Part shown: positions 1 to 6,845 of the stretch, piece by piece | How positions within the stretch are numbered: the first letter of the stretch is position 1 | Layout: every line of letters starts with the position of its first letter | Assembly (NCBI RefSeq): GCF_924101635.2 | Contig: NZ_CAKMAA020000066.1 | Span: forward strand, 1-32,438 | Length of the DNA: 32,438 bases | From: Candidatus Nitrotoga sp. HW29 | GTDB lineage: Bacteria; Pseudomonadota; Gammaproteobacteria; Burkholderiales; Gallionellaceae | Direction of reading: 5' to 3' | Made by a program: the position numbers and the translations under genes | The notes under the pieces: generated by a model | Seen by the model: the letters and a program-made list of their open reading frames with translations, nothing else | Databases searched by the model: none | What the model was told of the DNA's origin: nothing

Positions 1-55
1 AGCTCGCCACCTAAATTCGCTTACAAAAGTTGCACTTCAGAGTTGAATCCGCCAG
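1..55. repeat. 55-bp terminal inverted repeat, left copy (possible IS end)
   Basis: These 55 bases are the exact reverse complement of the last 55 bases of the window; identity stops abruptly after CCGCCAG. The inner part (TTGCACTTCAGAGTTGAATC) looks like an insertion-sequence terminus, but no intact transposase is attached. A length of exactly 55 is also a common de Bruijn k-mer size, so this may be the overlap left where an assembler stopped at a repeat. Which IS family it belongs to is not decided. Confidence 0.75.
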
Positions 56-94
56 GAGTTTCGTATGTCTGAAGTCACAATTAAATTTCATGGC

Positions 95-358
95 ATCCCC
101 AAACTGAAACCATGAAACGTTCACTGAACAGAATAGTGAATTAGGTTTTGGCAGTACACCAAGTGATAGCATCTTCCATTTTTTCATAATCTTGTGCCAA
201 GCTGGGTAGATTAACGGGAGTGCCGCTTCGTCATTAGAAAGTAGCCACGGTTCTTAATTACCCTGCGTACCTCTACCTATTCAAGGTCTCGATGGCATCA
301 ATGGCATAGATGATTTTGTCCCAGTTAATAATCGAAGAAATAACTTCCTGCCAATATC
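95..358 (-). pseudogene. IS256-family transposase, C-terminal remnant (frameshifted)
   Basis: Read on the minus strand, this stretch gives pieces typical of the C-terminal end of IS256/Mutator-type transposases, spread over different frames. They are NWDKIIYAIDAIETLNR (family pattern Y-T-T-N-A-I-E-S-L-N), then RVIKNRGYF, then NDEAALPLIYPAWHKIMKKW, then FTILFSERF. Stop codons and at least two frame changes break the reading frame, and the catalytic N-terminal two thirds is absent. It is a dead fragment. It lies next to the terminal repeat, which does not look like an IS256-type end, so a second element may have cut it. Family assignment rests on the order and spacing of these motifs. Confidence 0.7.
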
Positions 359-395
359 ACCGCCAGATTAGTGCATTGAGAGGATATTCCAGGCC

Positions 396-790
396 TCACG
401 GGCTGACAGAAAAAGTTTCCAGCGCAGCTGCTGTTTCGATCCAGGCCGTTTGCCGCAGATAATTTTCCTGACCAGACGTTCTGCGAACATGCGTGCTGTT
501 ATGCTCCCATCGAAGAACGTTCTCGCCGTCATATTCCATTCATCCGACTTCCTTGTAGGCATCAACCCCGAAATCCATTCGAAGCTTCAGTTTAAAGCGA
601 CGGAAAAATGGTTGCTCGACGCTTACAAACACATAACCGACAGCATCGCGCTTTGGAAATTTGCGCTGAAGTTCGATAAGGCGATCAACAGCGTTTTAAG
701 CAGCTTCTACAACGAGTCAATTACAGCGCAAGCTTCAACGCGCGTCGACTCTGATCTCCTAATGCCACTGGGGCTTTACCCAGTCTTGCT
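396..790 (-). pseudogene. decayed gene of unknown function
   Basis: No intact gene was found between the nuclease gene and the IS256 remnant. On the minus strand three protein-like segments follow each other in different frames: one containing RVEACAVIDSL, one with DRLIELQRKFPKRDAVGYVF and ending KEVG, and a 47-codon frame at 396-539 starting MEYDGENVLRWEHN. The last two join as TGA-ATG. The protein-like composition and the collinear order suggest one frameshifted gene, but I do not recognise the family. They could equally be unrelated short frames. Plus-strand frames here are overlapping shadows. Confidence 0.3.
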
Positions 791-800
791 CCAAACTTTT

Positions 801-1760
801 TTACGACAAAATTTCCAGGAACGGGTTTTTGTCTACAATAACCGATTGCGACTTCTTTCGTAGCAATTCGACAAGATCGGCATGACGTTGTAGCAACATG
901 ACGAACTCCTGTAGTGAGCATAAGAACAAGGTTTTTTGGCTAAGTGCGATTCTGCATTCCGACATAACCGACGCCGCATAACCATTCGTTGCAATGAAAA
1001 TCCCATGAGCGTTTGCGCGCATGAACAAGCGGCTTAAGTGCGGTGAGAATTCACTTATGCCTACTGGCGCGTTAAGCCACTTCATTTCAACAAGGTGAAT
1101 TTGTCCGTTCAACTCGATTACACCGTCTATTTGTTCAACTACAACGGCGGTATCGGGGTCTTTGCGGCGGAAATCTTCGCGAACATGAATCCCATAGACG
1201 CGGAATAGATCGTTCAAAACTACTTCCAGCAGCTTTCCTCGCTCCTGCGGTTTGTCGTCCATCCCGAACAATGCGGAAAGACGCTGTCTAACATCTTCAA
1301 TCTTCGCCCGCTTTTCTGCGGCTGTAGTACGTTCGGCCTGTTGCTTGGCTGCGCGCTCGTCCCGTTCCGTGTCCCGTTCCTGCTTCATCCGGGTAAACGA
1401 GTCTTTCTTGTTTACTGCTTCGCGGATGCTGGCGACCAATCCTTTAGCCTTGTACTGGTCACTTTCCCAACAGGTTTCGAAGCTTTCGAACTCTACGACT
1501 CGCTTCAGAATTTCACGGCGGGCACGAAGCCCGTTGTCGCCGCGTGCATTCACCTTCGTCAGAACGTTACGGACGATTTCGAATTTGTTGATTGAATTAC
1601 GATCAGCTTTCAGTGACCGTTCGGCTTCCTCAAGGTCTTCCGGGGCTACCCCTGCACCACGAAGAAACAGGACGACACTTTGCTTGCTACGGCAAAGCAA
1701 GGGAATGGTATCGACAAGCAGGCTGAACAGCTCGGGCGGGTAGTGGAACGCTTCTGCCAT
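801..1760 (-). CDS. PD-(D/E)XK (Mrr-like) restriction endonuclease-type protein with coiled-coil region
   Basis: This 319-residue protein probably cuts DNA. The C-terminal half has the layout of a restriction-endonuclease fold. A helix with Glu179 (LLEVVLNDLF) comes first, then Asp212 in EQIDGVIEL, then the E-x-K pair Glu225/Lys227 in HLVEMKW, and a later beta-strand segment GIFIATNGY. Residues about 115-165 are rich in Lys, Glu, Arg and Ala and look like a coiled coil. The N-terminal 100 residues are helical and not recognised. It is the most distal intact gene of the island, past alpA, and probably a defence or DNA-processing cargo gene. No methyltransferase partner is visible, so a classical restriction-modification pair is unlikely. 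The start at ATG 1760 has only a weak ribosome site. Confidence 0.65.
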   Translation of the reverse strand: MAEAFHYPPELFSLLVDTIPLLCRSKQSVVLFLRGAGVAPEDLEEAERSLKADRNSINKFEIVRNVLTKVNARGDNGLRARREILKRVVEFESFETCWESDQYKAKGLVASIREAVNKKDSFTRMKQERDTERDERAAKQQAERTTAAEKRAKIEDVRQRLSALFGMDDKPQERGKLLEVVLNDLFRVYGIHVREDFRRKDPDTAVVVEQIDGVIELNGQIHLVEMKWLNAPVGISEFSPHLSRLFMRANAHGIFIATNGYAASVMSECRIALSQKTLFLCSLQEFVMLLQRHADLVELLRKKSQSVIVDKNPFLEILS

Positions 1761-1925
1761 CTTATTCTAGCTCGTTCTTCAACGCCTCGTTTGTTGTGGG
1801 TTTTATGTGGGTTAAAAGCCTGTTTATTTTCAATAATGTTAATTTTGTTTAATAATTTGAGCTGTGTCAGTCGAAAAATGTCATCAAAGGCTTGCCGTGA
1901 TTGAGCTCCTGTTTTCGATATTTTT

Positions 1926-1950
1926 AATATACCCCCCAATATACCCCCAA
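1926..1950. repeat. tandem GGGGGTATATT motif, possible recombinase/AlpA binding site
   Basis: On the minus strand the motif GGGGGTATATT is followed directly by GGGGGGTATATT, a tandem pair with a 12-base period. A diverged version of the same 24-base arrangement lies beside the integrase genes near 8606-8629 (17 of 24 positions agree by eye). Arm-type sites of tyrosine integrases and AlpA-like excisionase sites are short direct repeats of this kind. The role is inferred. Confidence 0.4.
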
Positions 1951-1960
1951 ATGTCAGCCG

Positions 1961-2197
1961 CTAGAGGCTTGGGTTAAGAGACTGTTGCCAAGCAATCACG
2001 TCCGATTGCCGCCAGCGTACCGACCCTGTACCAATGGATAAAGGCCGCGGAAATTTACCTGATTTAATTAAACGGTAGATTGTTGCCCTGCTCAGTCCGG
2101 ACAATTTCTCAACGGTCTTACGTGGTATCAGGTAATCAACAATTTGGTGTTGCTGACCGTGGACGGATGCATCTTGCTGTAAGTCAGATTGCATCAT
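1961..2197 (-). CDS. AlpA-family DNA-binding protein (excisionase/regulator type)
   Basis: A small (78-residue) protein with one MerR/AlpA-type helix-turn-helix. The motif runs YLIPRKTVEKLSGLSRATIY, then IKSGKFPRP and W-R-Q-S-D-V-I-A-W, the usual AlpA pattern. AlpA proteins of phage P4 and of related integrated elements control integrase expression or act as directionality factors. The start used here (ATG 2197, or ATG 2194) lies inside the end of the upstream replication gene, with GGTGG just before it, so translation is probably coupled. An earlier ATG at 2227 would add ten residues. The tandem GGGGGTATATT site lies just downstream. The family is clear; the exact role is inferred from context. 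Confidence 0.85.
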   Translation of the reverse strand: MMQSDLQQDASVHGQQHQIVDYLIPRKTVEKLSGLSRATIYRLIKSGKFPRPLSIGTGSVRWRQSDVIAWQQSLNPSL

Positions 2198-3563
2198 TAC
2201 CACCGTTCGATGCCTTCCGATAATCATCCTCAGTCTTGGCGTTCTCTAGGCACACCCATTCAGAATCCAGTCGATTCTGGATAGTATTAAACTCTTTTCC
2301 TTTCAGACGGACTTTTTCTAACATAACATCTTCAGCAGGCAAACCAATAAAGTTTCCATTTGTTTGAAGATAGCTATAGAGATCAAATAAATAGCGATCA
2401 ATACCATCGCCATAATCTGTAATGCCATGCTTCGCCATATAGGACGAAATCGAGCTTACACCGAAAGAAAATATTCGCTTATCTTCTGGTAATCGAGTTG
2501 CTTTGAATGATCTTGTAAGCGTCCCACCATTCGTTTCCCAGTCAACTGAAGTTAAGTATCCCCACAAAGGATGAACGGGCCAGCGTGAGCGTGTCAGGTC
2601 TTCCGGGTTGGGAATAGTCAGGCGCAGCCACTCCGTTGAAGCATAGCTCCATAAGCCATTGAGATTTGCTAACACATCTTCGAGGCGAATTACGCCATGC
2701 TGTGCCAGCACTTCTCGTCTAAATTGAAACTCACCGCGCCATATTGGCTCACCTTCTTTCCATCCTGCTGCTTGCCACACCGGAAAAAGATCATTGCGAC
2801 CACTATCAGCGACTTCAAGCAGCTTGTTATATAAACGAAATGACATAATGCCGCCCAAGCCAATTGACCAGCCAGTAAAGTCATCTTCAACCGCGTGAGC
2901 ATCTTTTTTCTTTCCGCGAGTAACCCATGCATTACGTTTCCATGATTCCATATTTTCATTTGACACAAAGTCTGCGCACAGGTCGATGCGACTGACGTGG
3001 GCGGAATCGGTAAGCGTCCCAAATTCACTCAGGATTGCACATAGATGGTTTTCTGCTTCTTGGGGTGTAACGCTGCACAAATAACGCGAGGATAGCTTCA
3101 CATAGGCCATTGGAAGCTTCTTAGAAGCTCTGGAGAGTTGAATATGAAATGCGCCATCCACTAGAACAAAGGGGAATAGTTTGGGCCCTTTATCTTTGAC
3201 CTCAAAAACATGTCCTGCGATTGTGTATTGGGCGAGAGCTTGCTGATCTACTTCAGAATGTTGTGCCAATTGCTTTAGTTTGGTTAATCGTTCCTGAATT
3301 TCTGGAAAAAGGTCTCCCTGATAAGAGAGATACAGGCTATCAACACCAAATCTTAAAAGCTTGAAATAATCATTATTGCTGTTATAGGGTTCTCTGTTAG
3401 TAGGCGTCGAACCCTTTGCCACCTCGCCACGAGTCCGGCCAGCCGCACGGTGCACGCTAGCGCGTGCCCCCGTGCCGCCGTCTGGGCTCGCGTCTGCGGC
3501 GGCTTGAATGGGTGTGTCTTGCGCTGAACCGAGAGGCTGAGAGTTTGATGATTTTTTCTGCAT
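2184..3563 (-). CDS. replication initiation factor-like protein (rolling-circle Rep type)
   Basis: A protein of 459 residues that resembles replication initiation factors of plasmids and integrated elements. After a low-complexity N-terminus (about 60 residues rich in Ala, Gly, Ser and Thr) the conserved part begins near FGVDSLYLSY. It includes the segment SRIDLCADF, like the R-x-D-x-x-x-D motif of Rep_trans-type initiators, then FRLYNK and WRGEFQFRREVL. A clear catalytic tyrosine was not assigned. The start is chosen at ATG 3563 because AAGGA lies 8 bases before it; an ATG 45 bases upstream has no such site. The 3' end overlaps alpA. Such alpA-rep pairs are common in integrative elements and suggest the excised circle can replicate. 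Confidence 0.65.
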   Translation of the reverse strand: MQKKSSNSQPLGSAQDTPIQAAADASPDGGTGARASVHRAAGRTRGEVAKGSTPTNREPYNSNNDYFKLLRFGVDSLYLSYQGDLFPEIQERLTKLKQLAQHSEVDQQALAQYTIAGHVFEVKDKGPKLFPFVLVDGAFHIQLSRASKKLPMAYVKLSSRYLCSVTPQEAENHLCAILSEFGTLTDSAHVSRIDLCADFVSNENMESWKRNAWVTRGKKKDAHAVEDDFTGWSIGLGGIMSFRLYNKLLEVADSGRNDLFPVWQAAGWKEGEPIWRGEFQFRREVLAQHGVIRLEDVLANLNGLWSYASTEWLRLTIPNPEDLTRSRWPVHPLWGYLTSVDWETNGGTLTRSFKATRLPEDKRIFSFGVSSISSYMAKHGITDYGDGIDRYLFDLYSYLQTNGNFIGLPAEDVMLEKVRLKGKEFNTIQNRLDSEWVCLENAKTEDDYRKASNGGNDAI

Positions 3564-3665
3564 GATAAATTCCTTGACCATTGGCGGACATGCGATTGCT
3601 TTCCGCAACGATTGAGGAATTTATGCTTCGGGAACTAAACAGGCTCCCACTCAAAAATCGAGTTT

Positions 3666-4514
3666 TTAGGTGGTGGTATTTTTTCGCATATAGGTGTCGG
3701 CAAATTTGCGTAAAGCTTTCGCATTGCCGCCACCTTTAGCATTGCCAGCGTAAAGCTTCAGCTCTTCAACAAAAAGCTCGTGTAGTTGAGCGTCACTTAG
3801 GCGAGTTGCGCCTGCTTCGTGAAGTACTTCCAACACTAGGCGCATTTTTTGGAAATTGGCTTGCTCGCGTTTTGCCATTGGGCCGTTGATGGCATTTTTT
3901 AGAGAATCAAAAAACTTCTCATCCATTAGAAGGGCAGCTTTACTGATTCTCTCCACGATCGGCCAGCAACCAAGAGCCGTGGCATCAATACGAACTGCAT
4001 CAAATAACGATTTGTCATCGCCAGCACGAACGCGCTCGACCAAATCATTCAAAAAACAACCATGGTAGAGGACACATCGCAAGGTGTTGTGCATTGACCA
4101 GCTATTTCCCAAAGTTTCGGCTAGGATGGGGAGAAATTTGGCTACTAGTTCTTCGCTGGGGGCTTCCATTGCGTCGAAATGCTGGCGGGCTAGATTGACG
4201 ACTTTTGGGATTGCACTAACCTGACTTGGAGAAGCTGTAATCTGACTTAACCAATTCACTATTTGCTGAGGATCAAGTACATCTTTAAAAGCTTGCGAGA
4301 AACCGAGCATGGCCTGACTTGAATGCTCCTTGATGGGGAGCTCATAATAATGACACCATGCAAATGGCACAGTATTAGCACCTAATAATTTAGACTGATC
4401 TTTAATCAACCCTTGTTGTGCTTCATCCGCATCCGCCATAAATGTAGGCCAAAAATTAAGGAGGACGCGGAGGTCTTCGGCGGTCGTGCCATTTGCAAAG
4501 GTTGTTGTACTCAT
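3666..4514 (-). CDS. hypothetical protein of island, 282 residues
   Basis: I do not recognise this protein. It is predicted soluble and largely helical, with no signal peptide or membrane segment. The middle contains a run of small and hydrophobic helices (ILAETLGNSWSMHNTLRCVL), and the C-terminus is basic and Gly/Asn-rich (GNAKGGGNAKALRKFADTYM). No catalytic motif stands out. It lies between the replication gene and the retron on the same strand, with gaps of about 100 bases (to rep) and 137 bases (to the reverse transcriptase), so it may have its own promoter. It could be a cargo or regulatory gene of the element. Confidence 0.6.
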   Translation of the reverse strand: MSTTTFANGTTAEDLRVLLNFWPTFMADADEAQQGLIKDQSKLLGANTVPFAWCHYYELPIKEHSSQAMLGFSQAFKDVLDPQQIVNWLSQITASPSQVSAIPKVVNLARQHFDAMEAPSEELVAKFLPILAETLGNSWSMHNTLRCVLYHGCFLNDLVERVRAGDDKSLFDAVRIDATALGCWPIVERISKAALLMDEKFFDSLKNAINGPMAKREQANFQKMRLVLEVLHEAGATRLSDAQLHELFVEELKLYAGNAKGGGNAKALRKFADTYMRKNTTT

Positions 4515-4651
4515 GGGGCCATCTTAATAATTTTTTTACGCTTAAAATACATCAATATAGCAAACATTGGCGAGTTATTGCTATGTGACAAGAGTCATGA
4601 TCTATATCATAAAATGATGAATACATATTCTGTGATAAATTTCATGCAGGG

Positions 4652-5599
4652 CTAATTTATTTCATTCGGCAAAGAGAATGGCAAATCTAGCTGACGAAAC
4701 ACACCCTCACTAAATTGCCTTAGCAATGTAAAAATAAAGTCACTTTCAACAGACCAAGCAAATGCAAGCTCCCCACGAAGCTTAGGAACATCTGCAAGAT
4801 TCAGCCTACCTTGAGAAAATCTATATAGTTCAGAACGCAAACGCCGTTTTTTTTCTCTGCCAAGAGATACTTTTCCAGTTGGCGTTAAAACTAATCCGAC
4901 TAGAACACGGCGATAGGATCGTGAAATAGAAACTGTTTTCTGTTCATTTATGACTAGACGAGGATAAACAAGATTATTGCAAATATCATATATGTTGGTT
5001 GTAATGACTGACAAAACCTCCTTCTTATTAGTTGAAAAAGCGAGATCATCTGCATACCGACTATATGTGACTTTTTGATCCCTACAAAGCTTAGTGACTA
5101 CCTTGTCAAAGGTATACAACATGGCATTTGATAATAGTGGAGAGCTGGGGGCGCCAATTGAAAGGCATAGCTTCCCATCTGTCTTATTCCGCCAGCAAAC
5201 CAACAATCCAATTAGGCGAGTGTCTTCAGGCGATACTTTTCGATATTCAATAAGGTATCTGTGCACATCTTCCGCAGATATTGATGGGAAAAAGTTTTTA
5301 AAATCCATTTTTAACAGGAATTTTTTTTTCGCATGCAACGAGGCATGATCAGCAATTGACCTACCTTCTCGATAAGCTGTTGCAGCTTTATTTATGGGAA
5401 AAGTTGAGAGTATGTCGCTCATCAGCCAGCGTTGAAGAAGCTTTATCTCAGGTGATGGCTGCGCAATTGTTCGGAACTGATTTGACTGGCGTTTCGGGAT
5501 TTTATAAACCTTGTACCTATATTGCGCAGTCGCAATTAAATATTTAAGCTCACTAGCAGAGAATGGTAGTTCTCTTAACATTCTGTCGAAAATGCTCAT
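4652..5599 (-). CDS. retron reverse transcriptase
   Basis: A reverse transcriptase of 315 residues, the normal size for a retron enzyme with no extra domain. It copies the msd part of the adjacent RNA into single-stranded DNA joined to a branching guanosine. Visible motifs: the first catalytic aspartate in LLKMDFKNFFPSI (96-107), the GAPSSPLLSN segment (149-158), the active site YADD (182-185), and the thumb region GKVSLGREKKRRLR (242-255) that contacts the msr RNA. The retron VTG signature before this is LVG here. The start ATG has GGGAG 7 bases before it and overlaps the stop of the effector gene by 4 bases (ATGA), so the two are made together. Base composition is more AT-rich than in the flanking core genes. 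Confidence 0.93.
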   Translation of the reverse strand: MSIFDRMLRELPFSASELKYLIATAQYRYKVYKIPKRQSNQFRTIAQPSPEIKLLQRWLMSDILSTFPINKAATAYREGRSIADHASLHAKKKFLLKMDFKNFFPSISAEDVHRYLIEYRKVSPEDTRLIGLLVCWRNKTDGKLCLSIGAPSSPLLSNAMLYTFDKVVTKLCRDQKVTYSRYADDLAFSTNKKEVLSVITTNIYDICNNLVYPRLVINEQKTVSISRSYRRVLVGLVLTPTGKVSLGREKKRRLRSELYRFSQGRLNLADVPKLRGELAFAWSVESDFIFTLLRQFSEGVFRQLDLPFSLPNEIN

Positions 5600-6537
5600 T
5601 TCTTTGCTCCCGCTTTACGGGATGAATTAAGCAAACTTTTTCGATACGGGTCATTCTTTATTTCATCCCAAGCACGAGCTATAGTCGTTGCTCTATTATA
5701 GGGGGACGCTGCAACACAGGATGTGTAATCGACATATTCATCTTTAAAGTTTAGAGGTTGATAATATTCAATGCCGCCGTAGTGTTTGCGGGATATCAAT
5801 CTTATTTTTTCGAGCAAAAAAAGAAGTTGATTTAACCTCGGATATTTCATATCTACTAAAAAATGCGATGCCAAAAGTTGAAGTTCACTTTTATTGAGAA
5901 CTGAGAATAGATTGATGAAATCGAGGATGAGTATAATTTGGTGCTGTAGATTGCTAACATCAAACCTCTCTTTTTTGGATTTTATGGAGAGTATTTTTTT
6001 ATCGAGCATTTCAATGATGACGTGGACGTGATCAACAAGACGCTCAGGTCTTAATTCTGGAATTACGCATATACAATTACTATGATTTTGTGTTTCTTGG
6101 ATGCTTCGAAGAGGGCCAAAACTAATAAAAGATTTTGTCGGATGATAATTCTCTGTAACGACGACAAGGAGTCGTTCACTAAGGGATGTGATTTGCGAAA
6201 ATGCACCAAGCTCTGCAATAGAACCTGGGGATTCAAGAAAAATCAACACTGCACTTGTTAAAAAACCGAGATCCTTTTCAAATAATAAAAGATCTGAATA
6301 TACTGAAGAATCGTTCCAGTCGTTATAACTCTCAGGAACTAACAATAGTTCTTTGAGGTCAGGACGTTTATCTAGTAGCCACCAGTAAAAAGCGTCCCTT
6401 TTGGATTTTGGCTTAGCACAACGTCTTTTCAATGAAATAGAACTGCCGAATATAGCAATGAACTCTGGAAAAGAAATGACAGTCGCCTTGTCAGGGGCGA
6501 CTGTCAAAATAAACTCATTAATTGCTTTTAACGTCAT
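5596..6537 (-). CDS. retron effector, Eco1/St85 (type II-A) family: deoxyribosyltransferase-like plus C-terminal winged-helix-like region
   Basis: This 313-residue protein matches the toxin partner of type II-A retrons such as Eco1 (Ec86) and the St85 family. The N-terminal half has the nucleoside 2-deoxyribosyltransferase-like motif FLESPGSIAELGAFSQ (Glu102, Glu109), preceded by a hydrophobic strand (TSAVLIF). The C-terminal half (about 190-285) is helical with a winged-helix look (LNKSELQLLASHF, then YPRLNQLLFLLEKI). In the family the effector is held inactive by the reverse transcriptase-msDNA complex and kills or stops the cell when phage disturb it; that is known for relatives, not shown here. 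Its ATG lies 8 bases after the a2 end of the retron RNA, and its stop overlaps the reverse transcriptase start. Confidence 0.87.
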   Translation of the reverse strand: MTLKAINEFILTVAPDKATVISFPEFIAIFGSSISLKRRCAKPKSKRDAFYWWLLDKRPDLKELLLVPESYNDWNDSSVYSDLLLFEKDLGFLTSAVLIFLESPGSIAELGAFSQITSLSERLLVVVTENYHPTKSFISFGPLRSIQETQNHSNCICVIPELRPERLVDHVHVIIEMLDKKILSIKSKKERFDVSNLQHQIILILDFINLFSVLNKSELQLLASHFLVDMKYPRLNQLLFLLEKIRLISRKHYGGIEYYQPLNFKDEYVDYTSCVAASPYNRATTIARAWDEIKNDPYRKSLLNSSRKAGAKK

Positions 6538-6545
6538 TGATAGGG

Positions 6546-6724
6546 CTCAGTTACCTAAATTACAGGCACGAAGAAGGTCACGGGCCCAAGCGAGTGACAA
6601 CGGAGCCGATTGGGCGCGGGGCCTTCTTCGTGCCGTCGATGTCACACAATCATTTGCTGTCTGGCGATTCGCCCGACAATGGATTATTAATTAAACTAAT
6701 AACCACAATACGCGTAACTGAGAC
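6546..6724 (-). ncRNA. retron msr-msd RNA
   Basis: A complete retron RNA can be folded by eye. The 5' end a1 (CTCAGTTAC, 6722-6714) pairs over all 9 bases with a2 (GTAACTGAG, 6554-6546). Directly after a1 comes GCG, giving a candidate branching guanosine at 6713. The msr part has two hairpins: GGTTATTA with TAATAATCC (6704-6681, one bulge) and TGTC/GACA enclosing GGCG-AAT-CGCC (6678-6658). The msd part is a long hairpin with a perfect 13-bp stem, GGCACGAAGAAGG (6634-6622) with CCTTCTTCGTGCC (6577-6565), and an inner GCCCAA/TTGGGC stem. The order RNA, effector, reverse transcriptase is that of type II-A retrons. The exact branch base and cDNA ends are predictions. Confidence 0.85.
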
Positions 6725-6730
6725 GCTTCG

Positions 6731-6759
6731 ATTATGTGTCTGATGCCATGAGATTGCAA
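6731..6759 (-). promoter_or_regulatory. sigma-70-type promoter of the retron operon
   Basis: On the minus strand TTGCAA (-35, 6759-6754) and CATAAT (-10, 6736-6731) are separated by 17 bases. The expected transcription start, about 7 bases after the -10 box, falls within two or three bases of the a1 arm of the retron RNA, as expected if the transcript begins with msr. The RNA, effector and reverse transcriptase would share this promoter. Confidence 0.7.
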
Positions 6760-6845
6760 TGACATTTCTGAATGTAGAGTGGTGAAGTGTGTCTCAGTGA
6801 TGACCAGCACCATAAAGGCAAGCTTTTCGATTTTTTATTCAGTTA

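Noticed and set aside
65-112. A 16-residue plus-strand frame with AGGAG directly after the left repeat
   Set aside because: Too short to support, and it lies opposite the 3' end of the IS256 remnant.
450-863. Plus-strand frame of 137 codons
   Set aside because: Composition is unlike a protein, no ribosome site, and it lies opposite decayed minus-strand coding DNA and overlaps the end of the nuclease gene.
1450-1485. TTCGAACTC inside the nuclease gene, matching part of the tRNA-Ser 3' end
   Set aside because: Only nine bases match, it is inside a conserved coding region, and the neighbouring bases do not follow the tRNA. Not taken as the far attachment site.
1646-1939. Minus-strand frame of 97 codons overlapping the nuclease start
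   Set aside because: It runs out of frame into the nuclease gene and has no protein-like motif; the better reading is a short untranslated region.
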